This document shows positions 53,801-64,000 of a stretch of 64,000 nucleotides of DNA, in pieces. Within the stretch, counting starts at the first letter, position 1; the number at the start of each line of letters is the position of its first letter. Both the position numbers and the translations under genes were made by a program. The DNA comes from Heterodera schachtii (lineage: Eukaryota > Nematoda > Chromadorea > Rhabditida > Heteroderidae): positions 4,842,828 to 4,906,827 of the forward strand of contig SIJG01000001.1 of the NCBI GenBank assembly GCA_023374025.1, in the 5' to 3' direction. The notes below the pieces were generated by a model. It saw only the letters and a program-made list of their open reading frames with translations. It did no database searches and was not told the origin of the DNA.

Positions 53801-56800
53801 AAAGCACACCTTTAAACTTTGGACAATTTGATTGGCTCGCATCAGCTGATGCTGGTGTTCCTCTGTCGGCTGTAAAGGAATGCCCTGCTGGACGGCCTCG
53901 TCATGAAGCGTGTTCAGTGCAGGCAAAATGCCGCTTTCCAGGCGTCCCAGTGCTTTTCGCAGCTCGTCGATGTGCTCTTCTCTGCTGGCCATCTTTTCAG
54001 CTCGTTTTTGCTGCTCGGGTTCGCCTCCTTTGCCCTTCTTCTTCTTGGCCTCCTTTTTGGAGGAGGGCGGCACCTTTTTGCCGTTGGTGGTGCTGCTGCT
54101 GATGAACTGCTCGCTGAACCCTTCCAATTCCTTGCCAATGGTGGCCAAGTGCTGGTCAATCTGCGATCGGATGGCATCCCTGCGCATCACCTTCTCTCTC
54201 AGCTGCTCCAATTGCTGTCGGAGCTGTTCATTGTGCGGATGTTCAAGCGGGATGTTGTCCTGCAGCTCTTTGGCGCATTCATCAATTTGTTCGTCGGAGG
54301 GAAGTTCGGCAGCAGCTTGGCTTGTCCCCAAAAGCACATTTTGGACCCGGACAACTGCTGTGTCCACCAGCTGTTGGGCCGCTTCCTGTGCCCGGCCTTT
54401 GCTCAGTGCTAAGCGCTGCGCGAGTTCATCCGGAGAAGGAGCGGCAGTGGAGCGGAGCACGTACTGTCTGAGCGGCTTCTCCTTCTCGCTCTGTTGTTGC
54501 AGCATGACCACTTTCGCCTCCAGGGCAGGGATGGCTGTCTGCTGAGCATGCTGCAATGCCTTCAAATTGTTCGCCATCGTCGGCAGCTGTGCCGTCATGT
54601 CGTCAGTTTCTCGTCCGGCTCGCTCAGTTTCGGCCATCAGTGCCTTTTCCTGCTCAATTTCGTTGTGCATTTGGTCAAGCACGTCTCCGAAATGCTTCTC
54701 CAGCTGTTCGAATTCCACATCCAGGAATCGCACTTCAGCATGAGTCGTCGCCAGCGGATCAAGCTTGTCAGCCAACTGCTGCAGTTGGTCGATGGTGGCA
54801 TTCAAAGAAGTAAGCGAACCCTGCGCCTCCTGCAAACCATCAGTCAGTCCGATTGCATTGCAAATCCCCTGCTTAATTAGCCTGGACACTTACCAGCAGG
54901 TTGTCATGGTCCGACTCGGCCTCGGCTACGCTTCGGCATGTCTTTTGCTCGGTCTGGTCAATCGCAACACGCGCCTTATCCAGTTGGGCGGTGCCCAGAT
55001 CTCGAAGCCGGACAAACTCGCCCCAATGGTGCCATCGCTGTGCCAGCTGCTCGCGCACCTCCTTTGCCTGCGCAATCCGTTCTTCGCCAACTGTGATGCC
55101 ATTTTCGGCGCCAAACTGCTCGGCAAGCTCAATCTGTTCAGCCAGTCCATTGCACAGTTGCTCATAGCACTGAGGCATCGCAGCCGACTCATTCAGCTTG
55201 TCATGGGCCTGCTTGACCAATGCCGTCAGAGAATCGTCTAAGCGAACAGCCCGGTCCCGGAGCTGCTCCTTTCTGGCGTTCTGAGCAATGCGTTCCTGAA
55301 AAACGCACTCATTTTCGACCAGTTAAAAAGGGTTAGGCTAAGGCGCCCTCCCCCAATTCGTCCCTCTCTCTCTCTCTCTCTCCCTCCCTCGACCGATCGA
55401 TTGATCAGTCGTGTGACTGAAGGAACACAGAAATGTACAGATCCGTGATCAATGGGTTTATAGGTGATTTCCAATCATCAACAGACGAAATGACCTCACC
55501 TCCAACTGATGACGGGCATCTTCAATGTTTGTCCTCGTCTTGTGCACAACATGTGCAATTTGTTCGCCCAGTGTTGTCGCCTTCTGTGGCGTTGGGTACT
55601 GCTCGGATTGTTGGTCAACAGTGCGCATTTGCTGTTCGACTTGCTCCAGTTGGTTGTGCAGCTTGTCCAGCTCGCTGATTTGCTCCTGCGGCTCTTCAAA
55701 CGCATGGGCCTGCTGCACTTGCTCATCCAGCTCGTTGGCAGCATTGAGAAGCGCGGTGCGCTCTTCCAACAGACGGCGTTCAATTTGCACGTTCTTCTTC
55801 AGCTGCTCCATTGTGCCGTCCATGTCGGTGTTCAGCTTCACTAAGCTCTCTTCGACCGGCCGAAGTTGCAGTTCGACCGCAGCCCTCCCGCACTTGGGCA
55901 GCTTTTGGACCAGCCAGCTCTGCATCCGCTTCATCTCATCCCTGGCCTCGTCCACTTCGCTCTGCAGGGCATCCAGCTTGGCCAACTCTTCCTCTGCTGG
56001 GGCAGGGCCAGCCTCTTCCCGCTCCTCCTGCACTCTCTTCAGCTGCTCAATCAGTGAGCACGTGTGCTGCTCAAGCCTGTCCTTATCGCGTGCCCAGTCT
56101 CGGAGCACTTCCATCTGCTGCTGGAGCACCGAGTTGAGGGAGTTCAGCCTGTCCATCTTCTTGCCAGCCTCCTCTTCCACCCGCTTCATCAGTGCTTGCT
56201 CTTCCGGCTCCAAACTGGTGCTGACCTCATGTGCATCTGCCGCCATCTTGGCGAGCTGTTCACCCAACTTTTTGGCTGCCTCTTCCATGTCTCGCTTATG
56301 CTGTTCTACGGACTCCACGTCCAGCAGTTGGAGAGTCGCCTCTTCCGCCGCAGGTTTCTGCTTCCACCACCGTGCCATCAACAATGCTTTTCAGAAGGCG
56401 TATGTCGTTGATGACCACGCTCGCCCGCTCGTTCTCGGCCACACTCTTGTCAAGGTCCTCCTGCAAGTGATTGGGGAAATGGACGAAAATCAATGAATGC
56501 TTCAACAAAAGCACACCTTTAAACTTTGGACAATTTGATTGGCTCGCATCAGCTGATGCTGGTGTTCCTCTGTCGGTTGTAAAGGAATGCCCTGCTGGAC
56601 GGCCTCGTCATGAAGCGTGTTCAAGGCAGGCAAAATGCCGCTTTCCAGGCGTCCCAGTGCTTTTCGCAGCTCGTCGATGTGCTCTTCTCTGCTGGCCATC
56701 TTTTCAGCTCGTTTTTGCTGCTCGGGTTCGCCTCCTTTGCCCTTCTTCTTCTTGGCCTCCTTTTTGGAGGAGGGCGGCACCTTTTTGCCGTTGGTGGTGC

Positions 56801-59800
56801 TGCTGCTGATGAACTGCTCGCTGAACCCTTCCAATTCCTTGCCAATGGTGGCCAAGTGCTGGTCAATCTGCGATCGGATGGCATCCCTGCGCATCACCTT
56901 CTCTCTCAGCTGCTCCAATTGCTGTCGGAGCTGTTCATTGTGCGGATGTTCAAGCGGGATGTTGTCCTGCAGCTCTTTGGCGCATTCATCAATTTGTTGG
57001 TCGGAGGGAAGTTCGGCAGCAGCTTGGCTTGTCCCCAAAAGCACATTTTGGACCCGGACAACTGCTGTGTCCACCAGCTGTTGGGCCGCTTCCTGTGCCC
57101 GGCCTTTGCTCAGTGCTAAGCGCTGCGCGAGTTCATCCGGAGAAGGAGCGGCAGTGGAGCGGAGCACGTACTGTCTGAGCGGCTTCTCCTTCTCGCTCTG
57201 TTGTTGCAGCATGACCACTTTCGCCTCCAGGGCAGGGATGGCTGTCTGCTGAGCATGCTGCAATGCCTTCAAATTGTTCGCCATCGTCGGCAGCTGTGCC
57301 GTCATGTCGTCAGTTTCTCGTCCGGCTCGCTCAGTTTCGGCCATCAGTGCCTTTTCCTGCTCAATTTCGTTGTGCATTTGGTCAAGCACGTCTCCGAAAT
57401 GCTTCTCCAGCTGTTCGAATTCCACATCCAGGAATCGCACTTCAGCATGAGTCGTCGCCAGCGGATCAAGCTTGTCAGCCAACTGCTGCAGTTGGTCGAT
57501 GGTGGCATTCAAAGAAGTAAGCGAACCCTGCGCCTCCTGCAAACCATCAGTCAGTCCGATTGCATTGCAAATCCCCTGCTTAATTAGCCTGGACACTTAC
57601 CAGCAGGTTGTCATGGTCCGACTCGGCCTCGGCTACGCTTCGGCATGTCTTTTGCTCGGTCTGGTCAATCGCAACACGCGCCTTATCCAGTTGGGCGGTG
57701 CCCAGATCTCGAAGCCGGACAAACTCGCCCCAATGGTGCCATCGCTGTGCCAGCTGCTCGCGCACCTCCTTTGCCTGCGCAATCCGTTCTTCGCCAACTG
57801 TGATGCCATTTTCGGCGCCAAACTGCTCGGCAAGCTCAATCTGTTCAGCCAGTCCATTGCACAGTTGCTCATAGCACTGAGGCATCGCAGCCGACTCATT
57901 CAGCTTGTCATGGGCCTGCTTGACCAATGCCGTCAGAGAATCGTCTAAGCGAACAGCCCGGTCCCGGAGCTGCTCCTTTCTGGCGTTCTGAGCAATGTGT
58001 TCCTGAAAAATGCACTCATTTTCGACCAGTTAAAAAGGGTTAGGCTAAGGCGCCCTCCCCCAATTCGTCCCTCTCTCTCTCTCTCTCCCTCCCTCGACCG
58101 ATCGATTGATCAGTCGAGTGATTGAAGGAACACAGAAATGTACAAATCCGTGATCAATGGGTTTATGGGTGATTTCCAATCATCAACAGACGAAATGACC
58201 TCACCTCCAACTGATGACGGGCATCTTCAATGTTTGTCCTCGTCTTGTGCACAACATGTGCAATTTGTTCGCTCAGTGTTGTCGCCTTCTGTGGCGTTGG
58301 GTACTGCTCGGATTGTTGGTCAACAGTGCGCATTTGCTGTTCGACTTGCTCCAGTTGGTTGTGCAGCTTGTCCAGCTCGCTGATTTGCTCCTGCGGCTCT
58401 TCAAACGCATGGGCCTGCTGCACTTGCTCATCCAGCTCGTTGGCAGCATTGAGAAGCGCGGTGCGCTCTTCCAACAGACGGCGTTCAATTTGCACGTTCT
58501 TCTTCAGCTGCTCCATTGTGCCGTCCATGTCGGTGTTCAGCTTCACTAAGCTCTCTTCGACCGGCCGAAGTTGCAGTTCGACCGCAGCCCTCCCGCACTT
58601 GGGCAGCTTTTGGACCAGCCAGCTCTGCATCCGCTTCATCTCATCCCTGGCCTCGTCCACTTCGCTCTGCAGGGCATCCAGCTTGGCCAACTCTTGCTCT
58701 GCTGGGGCAGGGCCAGCCTCTTCCCGCTCCTCCTGCACTCTCTTCAGCTGGTCAATCAGTGAGCACGTGTGCTGCTCAAGCCTGTCCTTATCGCGTGCCC
58801 AGTCTCGGAGCACTTCCATCTGCTGCTGGAGCACCGAGTTGAGGGAGTTCAGCCTGTCCATCTTCTTGCCAGCCTCCTCTTCCACCCGCTTCATCAGTGC
58901 TTGCTCTTCCGGCTCCAAACTGGTGTGGACCTCATGTGCATCTGCCGCCATCTTGGCGAGCTGTTCACCCAACTTTTTGGCTGCCTCTTCCATGTCTCGC
59001 TTATGCTGTTCTACGGACTCCACGTCCAGCAGTTGGAGAGTCGCCTCTTCCGCCGCAGGTTTCTGCTTCCACCACCGTGCCATCAACAATGCTTTTCAGA
59101 AGGCGTATGTCGTTGATGACCACGCTCGCCCGCTCGTTCTCGGCCACACTCTTGTCAAGGTCCTCCTGCAAGTGATTGGGGAAATGGACGAAAATGAATG
59201 AATGCTTCAACAAAAGCACACCTTTAAACTTTGGACAATTTGATTGGCTCGCATCAGCTGATGCTGGTGTTCCTCTGTCGGTTGTAAAGGAATGCCCTGC
59301 TGGACGGCCTCGTCATGAAGCGTGTTCAAGGCAGGCAAAATGCCGCTTTCCAGGCGTCCCAGTGCTTTTCGCAGCTCGTCGATGTGCTCTTCTCTGCTGG
59401 CCATCTTTTCAGCTCGTTTTTGCTGCTCGGGTTCGCCTCCTTTGCCCTTCTTCTTCTTGGCCTCCTTTTTGGAGGAGGGCGGCACCTTTTTGCCGTTGGT
59501 GGTGCTGCTGCTGATGAACTGCTCGCTGAACCCTTCCAATTCCTTGCCAATGGTGGCCAAGTGCTGGTCAATCTGCGATCGGATGGCATCCCTGCGCATC
59601 ACCTTCTCTCTCAGCTGCTCCAAGTGCTGTCGGAGCTGTTCATTGTGCGGATGTTCAAGCGGGATGTTGTCCTGCAGCTCTTTGGCGCATTCATCAATTT
59701 GTTCGTCGGAGGGAAGTTCGGCAGCAGCTTGGCTTGTCCCCAAAAGCACATTTTGGACCCGGACAACTGCTGTGTCCACCAGCTGTTGGGCCGCTTCCTG

Positions 59801-62800
59801 TGCCCGGCCTTTGCTCAGTGCTAAGCGCTGCGCGAGTTCATCCGGAGAAGGAGCGGCAGTGGAGCGGAGCACGTACTGTCTGAGCGGCTTCTCCTTCTCG
59901 CTCTGTTGTTGCAGCATGACCACTTTCGCCTCCAGGGCAGGGATGGCTGTCTGCTGAGCATGCTGCAATGCCTTCAAATTGTTCGCCATCGTCGGCAGCT
60001 GTGCCGTCATTTCGTCAGTTTCTCGTCCGGCTCGCTCAGTTTCGGCCATCAGTGCCTTTTCCTGCTCAATTTCGTTGTGCATTTGGTCAAGCACGTCTCC
60101 GAAATGCTTCTCCAGCTGTTCGAATTCCACATCCAGGAATCGCACTTCAGCATGAGTCGTCGCCAGCGGATCAAGCTTGTCAGCCAACTGCTGCAGTTGG
60201 TCGATGGTGGCATTCAAAGAAGTAAGCGAACCCTGCGCCTCCTGCAAACCATCAGTCAGTCCGATTGCAATGCAAATCCCCTTTTTAATTAGCCTGGACA
60301 CTTACCAGCAGGTTGTCATGGTCCGACTCGGCCTCGGCTACGCTTCGGCATGTCTTTTGCTCGGTCTGGTCAATCGCAACACGCGCCTTGTCCAGTTGGG
60401 CGGTGCCCAGATCTCGAAGCCGGACAAACTCGCCCCAATGGTGCCATCGCTGTGCCAGCTGCTCGCGCACCTCCTTTGCCTGCGCAATCCGTTCTTCGCC
60501 AACTGTGATGCCATTTTCGGCGCCAAACTGCTCGGCAAGCTCAATCTGTTCAGCCAGTCCATTGCACAGTTGCTCATAGCACTGAGGCATCGCAGCCGAC
60601 TCATTCAGCTTGTCATGGGCCTGCTTGACCAATGCCGTCAGAGAATCGTCTAAGCGAACAGCCCGGTCCCGGAGCTGCTCCTTTCTGGCGTTCTGAGCAA
60701 TGCGTTCCTGAAAAATGCACTCATTTTCGACCAGTTAAAAAGGGTTAGGCTAAGGCGCTCTCCCCCAATTCGTCCCTCTCTCTCTCCCTCCCTCGACCGA
60801 TCGATCGATTGATCAGTCGTGTGACTGAAGGAACACAGAAATGTACAGATCCGTGATCAATGGGTTTATGGGTGATTTCCAATCATCAACAGACGAAATG
60901 ACCTCACCTCCAACTGATGACGGGCATCTTCAATGTTTGTCCTCGTCTTGTGCACAACATGTGCAATTTGTTCGCTCAGTGTTGTCGCCTTCTGTGACGT
61001 TGGGTACTGCTCGGATTGTTGGTCAACAGTGCGCATTTGCTGTTCGACTTGCTCCAGTTGGTTGTACAGCTTGTCCAGCTCGCTGATCTGCTCCTGCGGC
61101 TCTTCAAACGCATGGGCCTGCTGAACTTGCTCATCCAGCTCGTTGGCAGCATTGAGAAGCGCGGTGCGCTCTTCCAACAGGCGGCGTTCAGTTTGCACGT
61201 TCTTCTTCAGCTGCTCCTTTGTGCCGTCCATGTCGGTGTTCAGCTTCACTAAGCTCTCTTCGACCGGCCGAAGTTGCAGTTCGACCGCAGCCCTCCCGCA
61301 CTTGGGCAGCTTTTGGACCAGCCAGCTCTGCATCCGCTTCATCTCATCCCTGGCCTCGTCCACTTCGCTCTGCAGGGCATCCAGCTTGGCCAACTCTTCC
61401 TCTGCTGGGGCAGGTCCAGCCTCTTCCCGCTCGTCCTGCACTCTCTTCAGCTGGTCAATCAGTGAGCACGTGTGCTGCTCAAGCCTGTCCTTATCGCGTG
61501 CCCAGTCTCGGAGCACTTCCATCTGCTGCTGGAGCACCGAGTTGAGGGAGTTCAGCCGGTCCATCTTCTTGCCAGCCTCCTCTTCCACCCGCTTCATCAG
61601 TGCTTGCTCTTCCGGCTCCAAACTGGTGCTGACCTCATGTGCATCTGCCGCCATCTTGGCGAGCTGTTCACCCAACTTTTTGGCTGCCTCTTCCATGTCT
61701 CGCTTATGCTGTTCTACGGACTGCACGTCCAGCAGTTGGAGAGTCGCCTCTTCCGCCGCGGTTTCTGCTTCCACCACCGTGCCATCAACAATGCTTTTCA
61801 GAAGGCGTATGTCGTTGATGACCACGCTCGCCCGCTCGTTCTCGGCCACACTCTTGTCAAGGTCCTCCTGCAAGTGATTGGGGAAATGGACGAAAATCAA
61901 TGAATGCTTCAACAAAAGCACACCTTTAAACTTTGGACAATTTGATTGGCTCGCATCAGCTGATGCTGGTGTTCCTCTGTCGGTTGTAAAGGAATGCCCT
62001 GCTGGACGGCCTCGTCATGAAGCGTGTTCAAGGCAGGCAAAATGCCGCTTTCCAGGCGTCCCAGTGCTTTTCGCAGCTCGTCGATGTGCTCTTCTCTGCT
62101 GGCCATCTTTTCAGCTCGTTTTTGCTGCTCGGGTTCGCCTCCTTTGCCCTTCTTCTTCTTGGCCTCCTTTTTGGAGGAGGGCGGCACCTTTTTGCCGTTG
62201 GTGGTGCTGCTGCTGATGAACTGCTCGCTGAACCCTTCCAATTCCTTGCCAATGGTGGCCAAGTGCTGGTCAATCTGCGATCGGATGGCATCCCTGCGCA
62301 TCACCTTCTCTCTCAGCTGCTCCAAGTGCTGTCGGAGCTGTTCATTGTGCGGATGTTCAAGCGGGATGTTGTCCTGCAGCTCTTTGGCGCATTCATCAAT
62401 TTGTTGGTCGGAGGGAAGTTCGGCAGCAGCTTGGCTTGTCCCCAAAAGCACATTTTGGACCCGGACAACTGCTGTGTCCACCAGCTGTTGGGCCGCTTCC
62501 TGTGCCCGGCCTTTGCTCAGTGCTAAGCGCTGCGCGAGTTCATCCGGAGAAGGAGCGGCAGTGGAGCGGAGCACGTACTGTCTGAGCGGCTTCTCCTTCT
62601 CGCTCTGTTGTTGCAGCATGACCACTTTCGCCTCCAGGGCAGGGATGGCTGTCTGCTGAGCATGCTGCAATGCCTTCAAATTGTTCGCCATCGTCGGCAG
62701 CTGTGCCGTCATGTCGTCAGTTTCTCGTCCGGCTCGCTCAGTTTCGGCCATCAGTGCCTTTTCCTGCTCAATTTCGTTGTGCATTTGGTCAAGCACGTCT

Positions 62801-64000
62801 CCGAAATGCTTTTCCAGCTGTTCGAATTCCACATCCAGGAATCGCACTTCAGCATGAGTCGTCGCCAGCGGATCAAGCTTGTCAGCCAACTGCTGCAGTT
62901 GGTCGATGGTGGCATTCAAAGAAGTAAGCGAACCCTGCGCCTCCTGCAAACCATCAGTCAGTCCGATTGCATTGCAAATCCCCTGTTTAATTAGCCTGGA
63001 CACTTACCAGCAGGTTGTCATGGTCCGACTCGGCCTCGGCTACGCTTCGGCATGTCTTTTGCTCGTTCTGGTCAATCGCAACACGCGCCTTATCCAGTTG
63101 GGCGGTGCCCAGATCTCGAAGCCGGACAAACTCGCCCCAATGGTGCCATCGCTGTGCCAGCTGCTCGCGCACCTCCTTTGCCTGCGCAATCCGTTCTTCG
63201 CCAACTGTGATGCCATTTTCGGCGCCAAACTGCTCGGCAAGCTCAATCTGTTCAGCCAGTCCATTGCACAGTTGCTCATAGCACTGAGGCATCGCAGCCG
63301 ACTCATTCAGCTTGTCATGGGCCTGCTTGACCAATGCGGTCAGAGAATCGTCTAAGCGAACAGCCCGGTCCCGGAGCTGCTCCTTTCTGGCGTTCTGAGC
63401 AATGCGTTCCTGAAAAATGCACTCATTTTCGACCAGTTAAAAAGGGTTAGGCTAAGGCGCTCTCCCCCAATTCGTCCCTCTCTCTCTCTCCCTCCCTCCT
63501 CGATCGATCGATTGATCAGTCGTGTGACTGAAGGAACACAGAAATGTACAGATCCGTGATCAATGGGTTTATGGGTGATTTCCAATCATCAACAGACGAA
63601 ATGACCTCACCTCCAACTGATGACGGGCATCTTCAATGTTTGTCCTCGTCTTGTGCACAACATGTGCAATTTGTTCGCTCAGTGTTGTCGCCTTCTGTGG
63701 CGTTGGGTACTGCTCGGATTGTTGGTCAACAGTGCGCATTTGCTGTTCGACTTGCTCCAGTTGGTTGTACAGCTTGTCCAGCTCGCTGATTTGCTCCTGC
63801 GGCTCTTCAAACGCATGGGCCTGCTGAACTTGCTCATCCAGCTCGTTGGCAGCAGTGAGAAGCGCGGTGCGCTCTTCCAACAGACGGCGTTCAATTTGCA
63901 CGTTCTTCTTCAGCTGCTCCTTTGTGCCGTCCATGTCGGTGTTCAGCTTCACTAAGCTCTCTTCGACCGGCCGAAGTTGCAGTTCGACCGCAGCCCTCCC
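50729..64000 (-). CDS. anc-1: ANC-1-like giant KASH-domain nesprin, 3' part (partial)
   Basis: In gene order from the right edge: repeat units of three exons (E2, E3, E1 type) 63611->64000, 63008-63409, 61924-62943, 60908-61867, 60306-60707, 59222-60241, 58205-59165, 57601-58002, 56517-57536, 55500-56460, 54894-55295, 53810-54829, 52794-53753; then unique exons 52187-52591, 52002-52145, 51809-51949, 51753 to about 51360, 50921-51105, 50729-50866. The repeats encode helical spectrin-like protein (LDPLATTHAEVRFLDVEFEQ) plus a basic block (KKEAKKKKGKGG). The C terminus has a basic WRRVLRTALPLQ, a membrane span AMLVLLLGAACLVP and luminal CDDEYCCHLLNNFARSFDPQ ending PPPF: a KASH domain. ANC-1 anchors nuclei and other organelles to the cytoskeleton via SUN proteins. 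C. elegans ANC-1 also has six near-identical repeats of about 900 residues. Frame breaks at 56352, 59057 and about 51630 are reported separately. Confidence 0.93.
52284..64000 (-). repeat. 2.70-kb coding tandem repeat, at least 4.3 units
   Basis: Whole units, exons and introns alike, recur at offsets of 2,707, 2,705 and 2,702 bp (exon starts 53810, 56517, 59222, 61924). Each unit has exons of 1020, 960 and 402 bp, all multiples of three, and introns of about 64, 56 and 200 bp. The 200-bp intron has a (CT)n run whose length explains most period differences. Protein differences between units are only a few residues per exon. Homology ends at about 52284 on the 3' side and runs off the window on the other. 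Confidence 0.95.

Noticed and set aside
53029..63955. Large plus-strand ORFs (up to 323 codons, Ser/Cys-rich) across the ANC-1 repeats
   Set aside because: They are antisense shadows of the coding repeats: they cross real splice sites on the other strand and their composition is what Glu/Gln/Leu codons give in reverse.

Overview
This is a eukaryotic window, almost certainly from a nematode. The genes have many short introns (mostly 40-80 bp) with pyrimidine-plus-AG acceptors, and several proteins are nematode-typical: an arginine kinase, and an ANC-1 giant nesprin built from near-identical tandem repeats. At least six of roughly 120 introns I resolved start with GC instead of GT. Raised GC-AG usage has been reported for potato cyst nematodes, so a plant-parasitic tylenchid is my best guess, but the species is inference.

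Region 1 (1-12 kb) is repeat-dominated. It holds a hAT-like MITE with an 8-bp target duplication, a 1.9 kb minisatellite of 30-bp units, several fold-back elements whose inverted arms are themselves short tandem repeats, an inverted partial copy of the 31-33 kb region (with a truncated mitochondrial SSB copy carrying new 3' exons), and exons of two genes I do not recognise.

Region 2 (12-31 kb): on the minus strand a JmjC protein of the HSPBAP1 type; then on the plus strand arginine kinase, DPH2 (diphthamide synthesis), ISY1 (spliceosome), AP-2 alpha adaptin, and an arrestin-domain protein.

Region 3 (31-40 kb), plus strand: mitochondrial SSB, Integrator subunit 11 (the snRNA-processing endonuclease) and KAP3 (kinesin-II accessory subunit), spaced 279 and 252 bp apart.

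Region 4 (40-50 kb), minus strand: GMPPA, mitochondrial EF-Tu and COG5, spaced 225 and 155 bp apart. The close head-to-tail spacing in regions 2-4 suggests nematode polycistronic operons.

Region 5 (50.7-64 kb), minus strand: the 3' part of an ANC-1/nesprin gene. It ends in a KASH domain (C-terminal PPPF) and is preceded by at least 4.3 tandem copies of a 2.70 kb three-exon unit of spectrin-like coiled coil; the gene continues past the window.

Exon chains for HSPBAP1, arginine kinase, DPH2, ISY1, AP-2 alpha, mtSSB, INTS11, KAP3, EF-Tu and GMPPA were assembled by hand and each sums to an intact reading frame. COG5 and ANC-1 need single-base shifts, and INTS11 and KAP3 need three acceptors lacking AG. 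These are reported as findings because they could be consensus errors or biology.
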